Assembly (NCBI RefSeq): GCF_030247655.1
Contig: NZ_JAOTRZ010000002.1
Location: 1-52,720, forward strand
Reading direction: 5' to 3'
Length of the DNA: 52,720 nucleotides
Source: Trichlorobacter sp.
GTDB taxonomy: Bacteria > Desulfobacterota > Desulfuromonadia > Geobacterales > Pseudopelobacteraceae
Shown here: positions 44,393-51,908 of the stretch, one piece after another
How the letters are laid out: every line of letters starts with the position of its first letter
Position numbering within the stretch: position 1 is the stretch's first letter
Made by a program: the position numbers and the translations under genes
Notes under the pieces: model-generated
Seen by the model: the letters and a program-made list of their open reading frames with translations, nothing else
Database searches by the model: none
Told to the model about the DNA's origin: nothing

Positions 44393-45521
44393 CGCAAACG
44401 GTTTTCATCCGTTCCAGAGCCTGTTGCAGCAGGCTCCGGGGACAACCGAAATTAAGCCTGACAAACCCCGGTGCCCCAAACGGCACACCATCCGACAACC
44501 CGACCCCGGCCTGTTCAAAAAATCTGGCCGGATCAGCCACACCCAGCCCACGTGCATCAATCCAGGACAGATAGGTCGCCTCCACCGGCCAGGTTTTCAG
44601 GCCGGGCATTACCTGAATTGCTTCCAGCACCAGATCCCGATTCTGCCGCAGATACCCAAGCAGGGCCTGGCGCCACGGGTCTCCATCACGATAGGCAGCC
44701 AGGGTAGCTGTGTAGCCCAGCAGATTCACATGGGGCACAATCCCGGCCATGACACCCCGGAAAGACTGCCGCAGCTGCTTGTCAGGAATAACAGCAAAGG
44801 AGCAGCCCAGACCGGGGATATTCCAGGTCTTGCTGGGTGCCAGCAAGGTTATGGTACGCTGGGCCAGTTCCGGCGCAAGGATGGCAAAGGGAACATGCGG
44901 CGTAGCACTCTCCAGCACCAGCCCGGCATGGATCTCGTCTGAACAGACTATCAGATTATGGCGTTCAGCCAGAGCAGCCAGCGCCAGCTGTTCATCCCGG
45001 CTCCAAACTCTGCCAACCGGATTATGGGGGCTGCAGAGCATCAGCAGCCTGGTGCGGGGCGTAATAGCCTGTTCCAGCGCCTCCAGATCCATTTCCCAGC
45101 GGCCCTGTTGTTCAACCAGCGGCACACTGATCAGCTCTCGTCCGGCAAGTCCTGGTGCCGTCAGAAAAGGAGGATATACCGGTGTAAACGTAGCAACGGC
45201 ATCACCTGGAGTCCCCACGGCCCTGCAGGCAACATTCAGGCCGCAGACCAGCCCCGGCAACCAGACCAGCCACTCCGGTTGCACCTCCCAGCGGTACTCC
45301 CGCTGGAGCATTGCCAGTACGACATCAAGCAGCTCTTGAGGTGGGCTACTATAGCCAAAAACGCCATGCTCAACCCGCTGGTGCAACGCCTCCAACACTG
45401 CCGGTGGTGAACGAAAATCCATATCCGCCACCCAAAGCGGAATAATATCCTGCCCGGCATAGCGATCCCACTTTTCACTGTTGGTAGCATGGCGATCAAT
45501 AATGGTATCAAAATCAAACAT
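44364..45521 (-). CDS. ovoB: PLP-dependent C-S lyase (PatB/MalY-like), probable OvoB
   Basis: The protein has 385 residues, a full-length PatB/MalY-type fold I aminotransferase-like lyase. The opening is [20 protein letters not shown], then [15 protein letters not shown]. The PLP lysine is Lys231 in [24 protein letters not shown] and [11 protein letters not shown] are the other cofactor motifs. Alone it would be called cystathionine beta-lyase. Its ATG shares one base with the stop of the OvoA gene (TGATG), so I infer it is OvoB, which cleaves the hydroxy-cysteine sulfoxide made by OvoA to release 5-thiohistidine. The assignment rests on context. Confidence 0.75.
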   Translation of the reverse strand: MFDFDTIIDRHATNSEKWDRYAGQDIIPLWVADMDFRSPPAVLEALHQRVEHGVFGYSSPPQELLDVVLAMLQREYRWEVQPEWLVWLPGLVCGLNVACRAVGTPGDAVATFTPVYPPFLTAPGLAGRELISVPLVEQQGRWEMDLEALEQAITPRTRLLMLCSPHNPVGRVWSRDEQLALAALAERHNLIVCSDEIHAGLVLESATPHVPFAILAPELAQRTITLLAPSKTWNIPGLGCSFAVIPDKQLRQSFRGVMAGIVPHVNLLGYTATLAAYRDGDPWRQALLGYLRQNRDLVLEAIQVMPGLKTWPVEATYLSWIDARGLGVADPARFFEQAGVGLSDGVPFGAPGFVRLNFGCPRSLLQQALERMKTVCVRKRGLAKD

Positions 45522-47629
45522 CACAACAGCTCCCAGATGGTTAGTTCAGTAATGGTATGTTGAAACTTGCGTTGGGTCTCACGGATCACAAACGGCAGAT
45601 TCTGTGGCTCCCCCACCTGCCTGAAACGAGGAGACAGAACCGCCTTCAAACCGTCAATACCCCGGACCGGCTCACCAGCATCGCGATAGCCCCCCAGCCA
45701 CTCCTCCTTTTTGGCAAACTCTTCCGACCAGCTGTAGGGAGATGTAATCACCAGTAGACCGCCTGGATTAATCCGCTCATGGATCGTCGACAAAAAGCGG
45801 CGTGGCGAGTAGAGCCGGTCAATCAGGTTAGCTGCCAGCACCAGATCATAACCGCTAAATTTCTCTGGTAGATTACAGGCATCGGCCTGGTAAAACTGTA
45901 CCCGCTGCCTGGTCTGCTCAAGCCCAAACTCAGCCAGGGTCACCTCATGGAATGATACGATCTCACCTTCTTCAGGAAAGGCATAACGTAGATTCCCTTC
46001 TTCCTGCATCCTGGCAGCCAGTCTGAAAAAACGGGTGGAAAAATCCAGACCGGTTACCTGCTGAAAACCGCCCCTGGCCAGTTCAAAGCTGGCCCGCCCC
46101 ACGGCACAGCCCAGATCAAGGGCATGGCCCAGCCTGCGCCCCTGCATCAGCTCAAGACAGATTCTGGCACACTGTTGCTGAAAATTAGGCACCCCAAACT
46201 GTTCCGGCCCATAGTGGGCATTGCAATATTGGACAGCCAGAGAATCACGTTCATACTGATCATCGTGGATCACCACCGGGGCACTGCTTTCAACATAGCG
46301 GAACCCGGCATGCTGGAAAAAATGCCGCCGGAAGGCATAGCGTGCATCGCGGGTAGCCTCGTTGCCGGTTGAAATCCAGGAGCCGCCTTTGATCAGGTTG
46401 TGACGGGTATCAAAGGTGGGGGTAGAGAAATCATCGTACCAGGGATGTATTGCAAAACCGTGAAATGGGTAGATCGGCGTTTCGGTCCATTGCCAGACAT
46501 TACCGATCAGATCAAAAAAATCTCCGGCCTGAAAACGATCCACCGGGCAGGAGGAAGCCCAGCAGGCCAGATTGATATTGCCCGGCGCCTGATCCCAATC
46601 AGGTTGATCAGGCAGCTTGCAGAGATCATGCAAGCGGTGCCATTCGTCCTCAGTGGGTAGCCGGACCGGCTTCCCGGTCTGTGCGGCCTTCCAGTTACAG
46701 AACGCCTTGGCCTCCAGATAGTTCACCTCCACCGGCCAGTTCCATGGCATCGGGATCTGACTGCCCATGGTACGCAGCTTCCAGCCACCCTCCACCTTGA
46801 TCCAGAACAGGGGATAGTCTGCCTGCTTAAACTGGCGCCAGTTCCAGCCTTCTTCGCTCCACCACTGGTGATCCCCATAGCAGCCAGCCTCAACAAAGGC
46901 CAGAAATTCACGGTTTGAAACCAGATACTGTGCCGCTTTGAAGTCAACCACTTCCCCCTTGTGGGTGCCATACTCATTATCCCAGCCGTAGAGCGGATGA
47001 TCTTTAGATTTACCCAGTTGCACCATGCCACCGGAAACCGGCAACAATTGATTCTGCGGAGGTTCACCCGTCTCTGGGCAGATATCCCAGAAAGGCAGTT
47101 GCTGTACCTGATCAAGCGCCAGTTGCCGGATCAGAACCGACGACGTTTCCAGGTGGATCCGCTCATGCTCGATCCCCATCATGATGGCCCACCAGGGTGA
47201 TTCCCAGGTAATGGGCAGCGTCAACGGCATGGTACAAATCAACTGATCCAGCAGCGCACGGACCTGATCCCGGTATGCCTTGACCTCCTGCACCGTTGGC
47301 CAATCATAGTGGGCCTGATTCAAATCATCCCAGGACATCTCGTCCACCCCCACCGCAAACATCGACTCAAAAGCCGGGTTGATCCGCTGTTCAATCACCT
47401 TGGCAATAATCAACTTGTTGATAAAGAAGGTAGCGGTATGGCCGTAGTAAAAGATCAGGGGATGGCGCAGCCGATCAGGCCGCAGATAATAGGTTTCATC
47501 ACAACGAAGGGTTTCATACAGCTTTTCATCAACAGTAAAGGTAGCGTGAAAGTAATCACGGATCTCCTGCCGTTTCTGTTCAGGGTCACCACTATCCAAT
47601 ATAACGGTACGTCTATCTTTCAGTCCCAT
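45521..47629 (-). CDS. ovoA: 5-histidylcysteine sulfoxide synthase/methyltransferase OvoA
   Basis: OvoA joins cysteine to C5 of histidine with iron and oxygen, then methylates the product in ovothiol synthesis. The protein has 702 residues. The start MGLKDRRTVILD at 47629 has AAGGGGA just upstream; a longer in-frame reading is unlikely. Iron ligands are His64 (FYYGHTATFF) and His155/His159 in GIEHERIHLETS. A sulfatase-modifying-type domain covers about 200-440 (VSNREFLAFVEAG, LPTEDEWHRLHD, GNVWQWTET). A SAM methyltransferase with LDLGCAVGRASFELA near residue 503 fills the C-terminus. The C-terminal methyltransferase and sequence argue for OvoA rather than EgtB. The lyase gene is coupled downstream. 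Confidence 0.9.
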   Translation of the reverse strand: MGLKDRRTVILDSGDPEQKRQEIRDYFHATFTVDEKLYETLRCDETYYLRPDRLRHPLIFYYGHTATFFINKLIIAKVIEQRINPAFESMFAVGVDEMSWDDLNQAHYDWPTVQEVKAYRDQVRALLDQLICTMPLTLPITWESPWWAIMMGIEHERIHLETSSVLIRQLALDQVQQLPFWDICPETGEPPQNQLLPVSGGMVQLGKSKDHPLYGWDNEYGTHKGEVVDFKAAQYLVSNREFLAFVEAGCYGDHQWWSEEGWNWRQFKQADYPLFWIKVEGGWKLRTMGSQIPMPWNWPVEVNYLEAKAFCNWKAAQTGKPVRLPTEDEWHRLHDLCKLPDQPDWDQAPGNINLACWASSCPVDRFQAGDFFDLIGNVWQWTETPIYPFHGFAIHPWYDDFSTPTFDTRHNLIKGGSWISTGNEATRDARYAFRRHFFQHAGFRYVESSAPVVIHDDQYERDSLAVQYCNAHYGPEQFGVPNFQQQCARICLELMQGRRLGHALDLGCAVGRASFELARGGFQQVTGLDFSTRFFRLAARMQEEGNLRYAFPEEGEIVSFHEVTLAEFGLEQTRQRVQFYQADACNLPEKFSGYDLVLAANLIDRLYSPRRFLSTIHERINPGGLLVITSPYSWSEEFAKKEEWLGGYRDAGEPVRGIDGLKAVLSPRFRQVGEPQNLPFVIRETQRKFQHTITELTIWELL

Positions 47630-47785
47630 GATATCCCCTTTCCATTTGCGGTGCTCATGCAAGCCAGTATAGCGCAACTTTGCCGACTACACCGTACTGT
47701 TACAATAATTTTACTGGACGCTGGCAACGGTTCCCCGTACCATACGCCCTACTTAAGCACCAACAACAGATGAAAGGCTACAACA

Positions 47786-48277
47786 ATGGCACAGGCAAAA
47801 AAAGGCGACAAGGTACGGATTAACTTTACCGGCAAACTGGAAGACGGCAGCATCATAGAGACAACCCTTGAGGCTGAAGACTGCTGTACTGATGATGATT
47901 GCGGATCTGAATGCGGTGATGACTGCGGCTGCGAGCATGGCCCGATGGAGTTGACCATTGGCGAAGAAGATTTCTTCCCGATGGTAGAGGAAGCCCTGAT
48001 CGGCATGGCTCCCGGCGAAACCAAGACCGTTCAGATCCCTGCTGCAGAGGCGTTTGGCGAGTATGACACGGAAGCAGTATTCACCATTGAAAAAGAGCTG
48101 TTGCCGGAAGATCTGACCCCGGAAGTAGGCGATGACCTGGTACTGACCGGTGAAGACGGCGAAGAGCTGGAAGTAACCGTAGTGGAGATTGGCGATACCT
48201 CCGTCACCTTTGATGCCAACCACCCCCTGGCTGGCGAAGACCTGACCTATGAGGTTGAGCTGGTAGAGATCCTGTAA
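47786..48277 (+). CDS. SlyD-like FKBP peptidyl-prolyl isomerase with Cys-rich insert
   Basis: The protein has 163 residues. The FKBP core is visible (VRINFTGKLEDGSIIETT, ELTIGEEDFFPMVEEALIG, MAPGETKTVQIPAAEAFGEY), followed by a SlyD-type insert-in-flap domain (about 85-140). Between the first strand and the core is an acidic insert with six cysteines and a histidine (Cys33, 34, 39, 43, 47, 49 and His51), a plausible metal site placed N-terminally rather than in the C-terminal tail used by SlyD. SlyD helps nickel delivery to hydrogenase, and hypE and larE lie in the same window, but the link is inference. The protein is very acidic. Confidence 0.85.
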   Translation: MAQAKKGDKVRINFTGKLEDGSIIETTLEAEDCCTDDDCGSECGDDCGCEHGPMELTIGEEDFFPMVEEALIGMAPGETKTVQIPAAEAFGEYDTEAVFTIEKELLPEDLTPEVGDDLVLTGEDGEELEVTVVEIGDTSVTFDANHPLAGEDLTYEVELVEIL

Positions 48278-48284
48278 TTCAAAA

Positions 48285-48400
48285 TCTTAACGCAGAGAAG
48301 CAGAGGCGCAGAGAGCAGCAAAAAACATGGATTCTGTTGGTATCCAGTTGCTTTGTTTTCTCTGCGTCTCTGCAACTTTCTTCTTTCTCTGCGTTAAAGT
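48285..48400. repeat. Inverted-repeat element ttaacgcagag...ctctgcgttaa (copy C)
   Basis: Perfect 13-base arms (ttaacgcagagaa at 48287-48299 and its complement at 48385-48397) flank further agcagaggcgcagag/ctctgcgtctctgc pairing. It lies between the FKBP and dihydrouridine synthase genes. It is the best preserved of three copies. Confidence 0.88.
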
Positions 48401-48435
48401 TTTAAGACTTACATTCTCATTTTATAACATCAACT

Positions 48436-49413
48436 ATGTCCTTCCCGTCAACTCAACACAAACTTCCCTGGTTTCCTGATACAACGCCCTTAATGCTGGC
48501 CCCGATGCAGGGTTTGACCAACCGCGGTCTGCGTCACCTGTTTGCCCAATGGGTTAAACCGGACACCCTCTTTACCGAGTTCATGCGGGTGGCCCCTGGT
48601 GAAACCAGCAAGCGATTGTCTGCCTCAGATCTGGGGGAAATTGCACCGACAGAAGAGACTATCCCGCTGGTGGTGCAGTTGATCGGCCACGGCACCGATG
48701 CTCTGGTTGCTGCGGCGCAAATTGCCCAAACGAACGGCGCTGCCCATATCAACCTGAATCTGGGCTGTCCCTTTGGTCGCATGACCACCGGACTGACCGG
48801 TGGCGGCATGCTGCAACAGCCGGAATTGTTGCAGGAACTGATCCCGGCTCTGCGCACAGTGATTCAAGGCAGTTTCTCCGTCAAACTACGAGCCGGTTAC
48901 GACAATCTGCAGCAGATATTCTCTCTCTTGCCACTTTTTGAATCTGCCAGGGTGGATTTTCTGGTGCTGCATCCCCGCACCGTGCTGCAGGAGTATGAAG
49001 GCCTGGCCGACCACAGTATCACAACCCGGGTAGTACAGGAAACAAGCCTGCCGATAATTGCCAACGGTGATGTGCGTACAGCAGAAGGCGGATTGCGGCT
49101 GTTGGAACAGACAAAGGCAGCAGGCCTGATGTTGGGGCGGGGAGCCATTGCTGACCCGCTATTGTTTCAGCGGATTCGATCTGGAGTTACGCATCAGCCT
49201 AGCCAGGTTGAACGGGCGGCCATGCTGCGCCACTACCTGACCGGATTGCTGGAACGTTATCAAGGGATATTTTGCGGTGAACAGCAGATTCTGGGCAAGG
49301 TAAAGACGGTGTTTGCAACCATGGATGATCCTGATTTTACAAAACAGATCAAGGGGCTTAAAAAAGCCCGCACGATCCAGCTGTTTTCAAGCTTAGTAGC
49401 CCAGTTGCCCTGA
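48436..49413 (+). CDS. tRNA-dihydrouridine synthase family protein
   Basis: The protein has 325 residues, an FMN-dependent TIM barrel reducing uridine in tRNA. Signatures are LAPMQGLTNRGLR near residue 21, LNLGCPFGRMTTG with the catalytic Cys111, SVKLRAGYDN, FLVLHPRTVLQEYEG, IIANGDVRTAEG, and GLMLGRGAIADP. I cannot tell DusA, B or C reliably. There is no good ribosome binding site before the ATG. The 3' end overlaps the convergent ferredoxin gene by 21 bases. Confidence 0.9.
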   Translation: MSFPSTQHKLPWFPDTTPLMLAPMQGLTNRGLRHLFAQWVKPDTLFTEFMRVAPGETSKRLSASDLGEIAPTEETIPLVVQLIGHGTDALVAAAQIAQTNGAAHINLNLGCPFGRMTTGLTGGGMLQQPELLQELIPALRTVIQGSFSVKLRAGYDNLQQIFSLLPLFESARVDFLVLHPRTVLQEYEGLADHSITTRVVQETSLPIIANGDVRTAEGGLRLLEQTKAAGLMLGRGAIADPLLFQRIRSGVTHQPSQVERAAMLRHYLTGLLERYQGIFCGEQQILGKVKTVFATMDDPDFTKQIKGLKKARTIQLFSSLVAQLP

Positions 49414-50928
49414 TGTTGGCTCCGTAATCGGCGCCCGGTTCTTGACAACATGCACCTTGATTCCTGCCTGGGTCTCCACTGGGCAGACGTTTTCGCAGAT
49501 GCCGCAGCCATTGCAGATCTCTTCCACAACATACGGTTCCTTGACCGTCTTCATCACCCCATCAAGCCCCAACACCTGCACCTCGCGAGAACGGATCGCC
49601 TTGTCCGGTATCGGGCAATGCTCCTCACAAACAATACAGTCGATCCTGCGGGCAAAGGGCAGGCAGTGGTTCTTGTCAAAGACCGCCTTGCCGATCACCT
49701 GCCGTTTCTTCTCCTCAACTGCCAGATTTGGAATGGCACCGGTTGGGCAGACCTGTCCGCAGAGGGTGCAGTTGTACTCACAGTAGCCCAGCCGGGGGAT
49801 CACCAGCGGGGTATAGATCCCATTCAACCCGGCTTGCCAGGCCGCCGGGTAGAGGGCGTTCTTAAGGCAGACCTTCATACACTCGCCGCAGCGGACACAT
49901 TTTTTCAGAAAATCGTCTTCATTCCGTACCCCGGGCGGACGCAAAAGACCGGCCTCCTTTTCAGGCGCCCGGAAACGGGTCGGCACCGCCAGCAGCAGTC
50001 CCCCTGCCAGCCCCCCCAGCAGCAGCCTGCGCTGCGGCAGAACCGGTTCAGACAGCTGCAGCGGCCACGACGGCCGGAAGCTGATCCGCTGGTTGGGACA
50101 ACCCTGTTCGCACTCCATACAGAGGATACACTCCTCCCGGTTCAAGCTTCCCTGATCAAAGCTGGTGGGACAGAGTTCACGGCACTGGCCGCAATCGGCG
50201 CACAGCCCCGGAGGAATCCGTTTGAAGGGGGAAAAACGTCCCAGCCAGCCCAGCAGGGTGCCCAGCGGGCAGAGATGACGGCACCAGGCCCGGGTCTCCA
50301 GCCGTTCCAGCAGGATGATTAGAATCAACAGCAGGGCAGAGACAAAGGCCAGGGGATAGAGGGTCTCACGGAACGGCAGCAGGTAGCTTTTCAGCAGGCC
50401 ATAGGCAGGGGCCAGCGTATCACGTTGTTCACCGATCAGCCCATACAGGCGTACCCAGCCTTCACGGGCGGTCAGCCCCAGCAGGGGGTAGAAAAAGAAG
50501 GTCAGCCCCCGCAGCAGGATGGCGATCGGATCAAGCAGCCCGGCCAGATTCAGGTTAAACAGCGAAGCAGACAACAACGGCAGCAACAACCAGTATTTCA
50601 GGTTGCCAGCCAGCCAGGGGATCTGCCTGGTGGAGCGTTGTTTTGGGCTGAGCAGATCCAGCAGGGTACCCAGCGGGCAGATCCAGCCGCAAAAGAATCG
50701 CCCCAGCAGCAGGGTGGCCAGTGTCATCAGAACCGCCGGCAGCAACAGCCAGCTCCAGGACTTGGCTGCCAGCAGATAGCTGAACAGCACCAACGGGTCA
50801 GCCCGGAAGAAGGAGTTAACGGCGGCATTGATCTGGTCATGGCCACGATACTCGGTCTGCAGAAACAGCAGCAGAAACAGCGCCAGGAACAGTAGCTGGC
50901 TTATGCGGGCCCTGGTCAATTTCACCAC
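49393..50928 (-). CDS. NapH-like membrane polyferredoxin
   Basis: The protein has 511 residues. The N-terminal half has about five membrane helices with NapH/YccM-type motifs (FFCGWICPLGTL near residue 78, WCRHLCPLGTLLG near 215). It also has two cytoplasmic 4Fe-4S motifs (CADCGQCRELCP, CILCMECEQGCP). The C-terminal half is NapG-like, with four more cluster motifs (CVRCGECMKVC, CTLCGQVCP, CIVCEEHCP, CNGCGICENVCP). It is an electron-transfer protein in or on the membrane. A GTG start directly follows the stop of the DUF362 gene, so the two form one operon. The donor and acceptor are unknown; such pairs are common in Geobacter. Confidence 0.88.
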   Translation of the reverse strand: MVKLTRARISQLLFLALFLLLFLQTEYRGHDQINAAVNSFFRADPLVLFSYLLAAKSWSWLLLPAVLMTLATLLLGRFFCGWICPLGTLLDLLSPKQRSTRQIPWLAGNLKYWLLLPLLSASLFNLNLAGLLDPIAILLRGLTFFFYPLLGLTAREGWVRLYGLIGEQRDTLAPAYGLLKSYLLPFRETLYPLAFVSALLLILIILLERLETRAWCRHLCPLGTLLGWLGRFSPFKRIPPGLCADCGQCRELCPTSFDQGSLNREECILCMECEQGCPNQRISFRPSWPLQLSEPVLPQRRLLLGGLAGGLLLAVPTRFRAPEKEAGLLRPPGVRNEDDFLKKCVRCGECMKVCLKNALYPAAWQAGLNGIYTPLVIPRLGYCEYNCTLCGQVCPTGAIPNLAVEEKKRQVIGKAVFDKNHCLPFARRIDCIVCEEHCPIPDKAIRSREVQVLGLDGVMKTVKEPYVVEEICNGCGICENVCPVETQAGIKVHVVKNRAPITEPTSGQLGY

Positions 50929-51813
50929 TCAGGCCTTAACCACCTTTATTCTGTCCAGGTTCATCTGCCCCAAACCGCGCTTATGGGCTGCAACCGTCAC
51001 CGCAATATCAGCCGGTTTCAGACCGAACAGGGTGGTGGCATAGGCATCGGCAGCCACGATATCGGCTGAGGCAATCACCTTGTTCAGCACCTTGACGTCA
51101 GCAAGGTTGCCCCCCTGAGGACCATGGGCGGTCAGGATTCTGGTGGCATCAATGATGGTCAGGTGGCTGCGCAGATGACTGTTCACATCGGCCAGGGCCA
51201 CCGCCAGATTGCGATGGGTAAAGCCGCGGTTGCCCCCCATCACCCCCATGATGTTTTTCAGCCCCAGGGTCAACCTGGACAGGCCGTGGTGCTTGGCCAC
51301 CGGCAGGTTGATAAAGACATTGGCAGCCAGCGCCTCATCGTACAGCTCCCACTCCTTCAGGAACTGCCCCTTCAAGACGGTCATCCTGAACCGCTCCGGC
51401 TCAATCTGTTTGCACTCCACCCCTTTAAGCCCCTTCAGCGCCTTTTCAATACCGCTGTTGACATAGCAACGCCGCGGATCATTGCAGGTATGATCAAAGA
51501 CCTTGACCTTTTTGGCGCCGGCTGCCAGACATTCCTCCACCACGGCCCGCACCACCAGCGGGTGGCTGTTGGCGGCGAACTCCGGCGAGCGGTCCCAGCC
51601 CATGTTCGGCTTGACCACAACCACATCGCCCGCTTTGACATACCGCTTCATCCCCCCCACGGCATTAATCGCCTTGCGGGTTATGGCCGGGTAGTCTGTC
51701 CCTTCAGCCACCGCCACCAATGCATTGTCGGAGGATGCCAGCAGTTCTTGAACCAAAACCGGAGCAAGTAGCGTTGCCGCCCCTGCGCTCTTGATAAAAG
51801 TACGGCGATCCAT
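50929..51813 (-). CDS. DUF362 protein with Tat signal
   Basis: The protein has 294 residues. The start at 51813 (MDRRTFIKSAGAATLLAP) has GGAGG at the right distance and gives a twin-arginine signal; a 4-residue longer reading is less likely. The DUF362 core includes AGDVVVVKPNMGWDRSP, HPLVVRAVVEECLAAGAKKV, LPVAKHHGLSRLTLGLKNIM and IIDATRILTAHGPQGG. DUF362 proteins often sit with ferredoxins; here the next gene is a membrane polyferredoxin. The function is unknown, but an exported cofactor-bearing partner of the electron-transfer protein is a fair guess. Confidence 0.88.
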   Translation of the reverse strand: MDRRTFIKSAGAATLLAPVLVQELLASSDNALVAVAEGTDYPAITRKAINAVGGMKRYVKAGDVVVVKPNMGWDRSPEFAANSHPLVVRAVVEECLAAGAKKVKVFDHTCNDPRRCYVNSGIEKALKGLKGVECKQIEPERFRMTVLKGQFLKEWELYDEALAANVFINLPVAKHHGLSRLTLGLKNIMGVMGGNRGFTHRNLAVALADVNSHLRSHLTIIDATRILTAHGPQGGNLADVKVLNKVIASADIVAADAYATTLFGLKPADIAVTVAAHKRGLGQMNLDRIKVVKA

Positions 51814-51841
51814 AAGCACCTCCATATGTTGGAATATTTCC

Positions 51842-51875
51842 AGTGTACTGTTGGTTACTGTTGGTTGAGTGTACT
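51842..51875. repeat. Nested direct repeats upstream of the DUF362 gene
   Basis: The 10-base unit actgttggtt occurs twice back to back (51847-51856 and 51857-51866). It is flanked by two copies of agtgtact (51842-51849 and 51868-51875), 26 bases apart. It lies 29 bases upstream of the ATG at 51813, so it may bind a regulator. Confidence 0.6.
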
Positions 51876-51908
51876 ACACGTCAGAGAAAATCATACCAGG
51901 AAGTGGAA

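Noticed and set aside
45521-47629. EgtB (ergothioneine) as the identity of this gene
   Set aside because: EgtB lacks the C-terminal methyltransferase. The coupled C-S lyase and length fit OvoA better, and no egtD is present.
49450-50322. 290-codon plus-strand frame
   Set aside because: It is antisense to the polyferredoxin, whose cysteine motifs show the minus strand is coding.
51124-51771. 215-codon plus-strand frame
   Set aside because: It is antisense to the DUF362 gene and rich in His/Gln, typical of a shadow frame.
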